NCBI RefSeq assembly: GCF_000421465.1
Contig: NZ_ATXB01000002.1
Span: 1-64,000 of the forward strand
Reading direction: 5' to 3'
From: Methylohalobius crimeensis 10Ki
GTDB taxonomy: Bacteria; Pseudomonadota; Gammaproteobacteria; Methylococcales; Methylothermaceae
Length of the DNA: 64,000 bases
A program made the translations under genes and the position numbers. This document shows, piece by piece, positions 60,187 to 64,000 of this stretch (position 1 is its first letter; each line of letters opens with the position of its first letter). Below the pieces are notes generated by a model that was not told the DNA's origin, ran no database searches, and saw only the letters and a program-made list of their open reading frames with translations.

Positions 60187-62151
60187 ATGTCCCCTCATAA
60201 GTTTCTTCCCCTGCTACTCGTATCCAGCACAAGCTTCGCCCACCAACCCAGCGTCGAACTCACCCCCTTGACGGTCACCGCCGCCCCCGAACAAGGAAGC
60301 GGACGCACGGTGCTGAACAAGGAAGCTTTCCAGCGTCAACTGCGTCGTACCCTGGGAGAAACCCTGGAGCAACTGCCCGGCTTCAATAATCAATCCTTCG
60401 GTCCCGGGGTGGGCTTGCCGGTGATTCGCGGCCAAAGCGGGCCTCGGGTGCGCATTCTGCAGAATTCCCTCGGGGTCAACGATCTCTCCTCGATCAGCCC
60501 CGATCACGCCATCGGCCTGGAACCGCTTTTCGCCGATCGGATCGAAGTCTTGCACGGCCCGGCCACCCTGCGCTATGGCAGCGGCATCGTCGGGGGATTG
60601 GTCAACGTCTTGGATAATCGCATCCCCGAAAACCTTCCTGACCGGGCGGTGGAAGGCGCCGGCGAGTACCGTTACGACTCCCCTTCCGACGAACACGCCG
60701 GTTCCGCCCGTTTGGACGCAGGCTGGGGGCCTTTCGCCTTCCATCTGGAGGGACTCCGCCGGACCCACGGCGATCTGGATACCGGCAGCGGTGTCTTGGA
60801 TGGGACCGACGGCGATGCGATCAGCGGCAGCGCGGGCATTTCCTGGGTCGGCGAGGCGGGCTTCATCGGCGCCTCGATCAACCGTTTGGAGAATACCTAC
60901 GGGGTTCCCACTTTTCCCCATCATCACGATGAGGCCCACGACGAGCCGCATCACGAAGAAGATGATCACGCCGGCGAAAAGATTTACATTGACCTCAAGC
61001 AGACCCGCCACGATCTTCGCGCCGCCCTGTACGCCCCCTTTCCCTGGGCGGAGGAAGTGCGTCTCGGCTTCGGCCATACCGACTATCGCCACGTGGAAAT
61101 CGAAGGCGATGAGCGCGGCACCCTTTGGACGCGACAAGCCTATGAAAGCCGCCTGGAACTGACCCACGCCCCCATCGGACCGGTAACCGGCAGCGTCGGC
61201 TTCCAGTCCCGCCACGGCGACTTGGCCGCGATCGGCGAGGAAGCCATCGTTCCGCGCACCGATACCGAAAATTATGCCCTATTCATCAATGAACGCTTAC
61301 AGCAAGGACCGTTTCTCTATGAATTGGGCGCGCGGGTGGAACACCAGCGAACCGACGCCGAAAACCGCCGATTACGCCGCGATCTTCCCGTCAGCGGGGC
61401 GGCCAGCGTCACCTGGCAGGGCAACGATCACCACCGCCTCTCCCTGGCTTTCACTTCGACCCAACGCGCGCCCCAAGTGCAGGAACTGTATGCCTTCGGC
61501 GTCCACCACGCCTCCCAAAGCTTCGAGGTGGGCAACCCGAATCTGGATAGGGAGCATTCCCACCAACTGGAACTGGGCTACCGCTTCGAAAGCAGCCTGG
61601 TCATCGCGGAAATCAATCTGTTTCACTACTGGATCGACGACTATATCTTTTTCCGCAACAGCGGCCGGATCGACGCGGAATCGGAATTGCCCATTTTTAA
61701 CGCCACCCAACAGAACGCCATATTCAAAGGCTTCGACGCCCAGCTTCACTTCCCCTTACTGGCCACCCGCCAGGGCGACTTGGATCTGATCCTCTTCGGC
61801 GACTACACCCGCGGCCGGCTGTCCGGGGGTGGGGACGTCCCGAGGATGCCGCCGTTGCGCTACGGGTTCGAGTTCAAATTCCACCGCGACGAAGGCAACG
61901 CCTTTCTCCGCCTGACCCGCGCCGAAGCCCAGGATCACCCCGGCCGCCTGGAAGCCCCCACCCCGAGCTATGTGGTCTTGAATATCGGCGGCGAATACCG
62001 CATCCCCACGGGGGATCGAACGCAAGTGACGGTATTTGCCCAAGGCACCAATCTGTTGAACCAAACCGTGCGTAATGCCACTTCCTTTCTCCGCACCATC
62101 GCCCCGGAACCGGGACGCGGCGCGCAGGCGGGAATCCGGATCGGGTTTTGA
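60187..62151 (+). CDS. znuD: TonB-dependent zinc receptor (ZnuD-like)
   Basis: The 654-residue outer membrane receptor has a signal peptide, an N-terminal plug (ETLEQLPGFNNQSFGPGVGL, VIRGQSGPRVRIL) and a beta-barrel ending in aromatic residues. A His/Asp/Glu-rich loop (FPHHHDEAHDEPHHEEDDH, near residues 243-261) probably gathers Zn. Together with the Zur box upstream this makes zinc uptake the best reading. Confidence 0.88.
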   Translation: MSPHKFLPLLLVSSTSFAHQPSVELTPLTVTAAPEQGSGRTVLNKEAFQRQLRRTLGETLEQLPGFNNQSFGPGVGLPVIRGQSGPRVRILQNSLGVNDLSSISPDHAIGLEPLFADRIEVLHGPATLRYGSGIVGGLVNVLDNRIPENLPDRAVEGAGEYRYDSPSDEHAGSARLDAGWGPFAFHLEGLRRTHGDLDTGSGVLDGTDGDAISGSAGISWVGEAGFIGASINRLENTYGVPTFPHHHDEAHDEPHHEEDDHAGEKIYIDLKQTRHDLRAALYAPFPWAEEVRLGFGHTDYRHVEIEGDERGTLWTRQAYESRLELTHAPIGPVTGSVGFQSRHGDLAAIGEEAIVPRTDTENYALFINERLQQGPFLYELGARVEHQRTDAENRRLRRDLPVSGAASVTWQGNDHHRLSLAFTSTQRAPQVQELYAFGVHHASQSFEVGNPNLDREHSHQLELGYRFESSLVIAEINLFHYWIDDYIFFRNSGRIDAESELPIFNATQQNAIFKGFDAQLHFPLLATRQGDLDLILFGDYTRGRLSGGGDVPRMPPLRYGFEFKFHRDEGNAFLRLTRAEAQDHPGRLEAPTPSYVVLNIGGEYRIPTGDRTQVTVFAQGTNLLNQTVRNATSFLRTIAPEPGRGAQAGIRIGF

Positions 62152-62260
62152 ATCTCCCCGTTTTTGTGCCCGCTATTTTTTCAACCGGGACCGTTCGTAG
62201 CGGGGATGCTGCGTGAGAGTGATGAAATATCAACACGTCCTTGAACAAGGCTTATCGATA

Positions 62261-62291
62261 GCCGGCTTGGGAGAACGACTTCCAAGCCGGC
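62261..62291. repeat. Inverted repeat between znuD and the methyltransferase
   Basis: GCCGGCTTGG pairs with CCAAGCCGGC over an 11-base loop. There is no T run, so it may be a factor-dependent terminator or a REP-type element between convergent genes. Confidence 0.6.
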
Positions 62292-62324
62292 GCCACCCCT
62301 GAAGTTGGCGCAATTTGCCTTGCT

Positions 62325-63263
62325 TCAGGTGCTATCGCCCTTTCTGGCGGTGACCATGGCGTTGACCGCCTGCCGGTGATGGACTTGAATCGCTTCGAAA
62401 CCCAAATCTTCCATTTTCGCCAAAGCCGGGCCGATACGCATCACGTGGTCCGGAGATTCGTCGCTGAACAGGTGGACGATCCAGTGCTCGAGCAAATCGT
62501 AGCGTTCCAGCGGTGCCACGCGCTGAAAATAAAGCTTCACTTCCTCCTGGATCATGGCGGTGTGCTCGCGGCTGTCGTCCAAGGCATAGCGATCGCCGTT
62601 GACGAATAGACCGCCCGGCTTGAGCACCCGGCTGATTTCCGCCAGCACCTCGCTGCGATAGTCGTCCAAAAAGTTGTGGATGGTGTAGGCCGACGCGATC
62701 ACGTCCAGACTGTCCGAGGCGGTCGCTTTAAGCCCCGACAAGGCATCGGTTTCGAGCAAGGCGAGGGTGCCCCGATCCAACCAAGGCGCCAAATTCTCCC
62801 GCGCTTGGCGCAGCATGGTCGGCTCGTTGTCGAGCGAGGTCAATTTCAGATCGGGACGCTCCGAAAGCAGCGCCAGGGTGGTAATCCCCGTTCCGCATCC
62901 CAACTCCAAAGCTTGCGGCGCATCTTGACAGGGCAACTCGGCCTGTCCTACATATTTCCCCACCAGCTGGCTCAATCGGGCCGCTTCGGGGCAAATGACT
63001 TTCAGCATTTCATATTGCTCGCCGATCACGCCGGCGAAAAGCTTTTCGGTTTCAAGCTTGTGCATTGGTTCGAAAACAATGAAATCAAAACCCCAAGTCT
63101 CGCGCAAATCATGGCCTATGGCAAGTGTTTGAAATTTCATGATAATTTGATCAATAAGCGCATGCCCCACCACGGCGTCCCGGAAGGCAAGCCGCCGGCC
63201 CCTGCCCCACTTTGAGATCGCTTTGTCAACGGCCTCTAAAAAATCCGACAGGTTTTCCGCCAT
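62325..63263 (-). CDS. SAM-dependent methyltransferase with N-terminal extension
   Basis: The 312-residue protein has a class I methyltransferase domain (ALELGCGTGITTLALL, SLDNEPTMLRQARENL) preceded by about 120 residues of unassigned helical sequence. Substrate unknown. The start at 63263 (MAENLSDFLEAVDKAI) is a best guess; a longer frame to 63329 and a shorter start at 63140 are possible. It is divergent from the ArsM-like gene by 48 bp. Confidence 0.65.
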   Translation of the reverse strand: MAENLSDFLEAVDKAISKWGRGRRLAFRDAVVGHALIDQIIMKFQTLAIGHDLRETWGFDFIVFEPMHKLETEKLFAGVIGEQYEMLKVICPEAARLSQLVGKYVGQAELPCQDAPQALELGCGTGITTLALLSERPDLKLTSLDNEPTMLRQARENLAPWLDRGTLALLETDALSGLKATASDSLDVIASAYTIHNFLDDYRSEVLAEISRVLKPGGLFVNGDRYALDDSREHTAMIQEEVKLYFQRVAPLERYDLLEHWIVHLFSDESPDHVMRIGPALAKMEDLGFEAIQVHHRQAVNAMVTARKGDST

Positions 63264-63311
63264 CCCCCGACTCAAGGTAAACTGAACATCACGTAAACAG
63301 GAGATGACTTG

Positions 63312-64000
63312 ATGAGTGTCGAAACCCATGTTTTGAACCGCTATGCCGAAGGCGCCCGCAACCGCGAGGCCGAGCTTTGTTGTCCGGTGGACTACGACCG
63401 CGAGCTGTTAACGCTATTGCCCCGGGAAATCATCGACAAGGACTACGGCTGCGGCGATCCCTCCCGCTATGTCCGGCCGGGGGACACCGTTCTGGACCTG
63501 GGCTCGGGCTCGGGCAAAATCTGCTACATGGCGGCGCAACTGGTGGGGGCGAACGGCCGGGTGATCGGGGTGGATATGAACGATGCCATGCTCGATCTGG
63601 CGCGCAAATACCAGGCCGAAATGGCCGAAAAACTGGGCGGCGATCGGGTCCGCTTCGCCAAGGGGCTGATCCAGGATCTGGCGCTGGACGTGGAAGGTCT
63701 CGATCGTTATTTGCGCGAACATCCGATCCATAGCCACGAGGATCTGCTCGCCCTCAAAGCGTGGCAGACGCGGCAGAAAAAGGAGCGCCCGCTGATCCCC
63801 GACGCGTCGGTGGATCTGGTGATCTCCAACTGCGTCCTCAACTTGGTGGACGACGGCGACAAACGGCAATTGTTCCGGGAAATCTTCCGGGCGGTCAAGC
63901 CGGGCGGGCGAATCGCCATTTCCGACATCGTCTGCGACGAGCCGGTCCCCGATGCGCTGAAGCAAGATCCCAAGCTTTGGAGCGGCTGCATTTCGGGCGC
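63312..64000 (+). CDS. Arsenosugar-type methyltransferase (ArsM-like), partial
   Basis: The 5' 229 codons are present and the gene runs past the window. It has the N-terminal Cys pair (ELCCPVDYDRELLTLLP) and SAM motif (LDLGSGSGKICYMAAQLVG) of methyltransferases found with ArsS. GGAGATGACTTG precedes the ATG. Together with arsS at 56257 it suggests organoarsenical synthesis, although the two genes lie 6 kb apart. Confidence 0.75.
   Translation, partial: MSVETHVLNRYAEGARNREAELCCPVDYDRELLTLLPREIIDKDYGCGDPSRYVRPGDTVLDLGSGSGKICYMAAQLVGANGRVIGVDMNDAMLDLARKYQAEMAEKLGGDRVRFAKGLIQDLALDVEGLDRYLREHPIHSHEDLLALKAWQTRQKKERPLIPDASVDLVISNCVLNLVDDGDKRQLFREIFRAVKPGGRIAISDIVCDEPVPDALKQDPKLWSGCISG

Overview
The window reads as a GC-rich gammaproteobacterial chromosome carrying one integrated siphovirus-type prophage. 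The right third (about 42.2-64 kb) is ordinary host sequence: tRNA-Pro, ispB, rplU-rpmA-obgE-proB, rpsT, rtcB with archease, sppA, htpX, zur with a zinc-responsive TonB receptor, and an arsenosugar-type radical SAM gene. A CarS-like CDP-archaeol synthase homologue, a PQQ-type dehydrogenase and arsS would fit an aquatic gammaproteobacterium such as a methanotroph or purple sulfur relative, but the genus cannot be named from sequence alone.

The prophage ends at a tyrosine integrase (41.07-42.18 kb) that stops 14 bp from the 3' end of tRNA-Pro(CGG), the likely attachment gene. Its other end is not seen and probably lies left of base 1. Early and lysogeny genes sit at 36-42 kb: a LexA-type CI, a divergent Cro, a CII-like regulator, two membrane proteins behind cI, a decayed HigBA pair, and a short-gene operon leading to xis/int. 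Two divergent promoters carry nearly the same operator. A primase-helicase at 33.4-35.9 kb adjoins a cluster of TTGCCGG repeats that looks like an origin. The late operon runs leftward on the minus strand from 33 kb to 4 kb: TraR-like zinc finger, small terminase, large terminase, Mor-type activator, gpW-like protein, endolysin, portal, protease-capsid fusion, cement protein, lysis genes with nested spanins, head-tail joining and tail completion proteins, tail tube, 1058-residue tape measure, and six to eight tail-tip proteins.

The late operon is interrupted by cargo. Between large terminase and gpW-like gene (23.5-27.7 kb) lie an Ash-leader/BRO-N unit, two low-GC genes with HEPN-type R-x4-H motifs separated by a convincing integron attC site, an 80-bp perfect inverted-repeat element, and a HicAB pair. 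Inside the terminase region a BRO-N gene and a zinc-ribbon gene are bracketed by a 118-bp direct repeat of the small-terminase 3' end. At the tail end (1-3.9 kb) lie an IS4-like transposase with a frameshift, a truncated gene, a D12-class adenine methylase, a second Ash-leader/BRO-N unit and a RelE pair. Four copies of a 28-bp palindrome are scattered in the late operon, one of them inside the capsid gene.

The most interesting candidate is the pair of HEPN genes carried as integron cassettes inside a prophage. Other points worth a second look are the CI-linked membrane protein pair, the duplicated Ash/BRO-N units, and the internal capsid start within the protease fusion.
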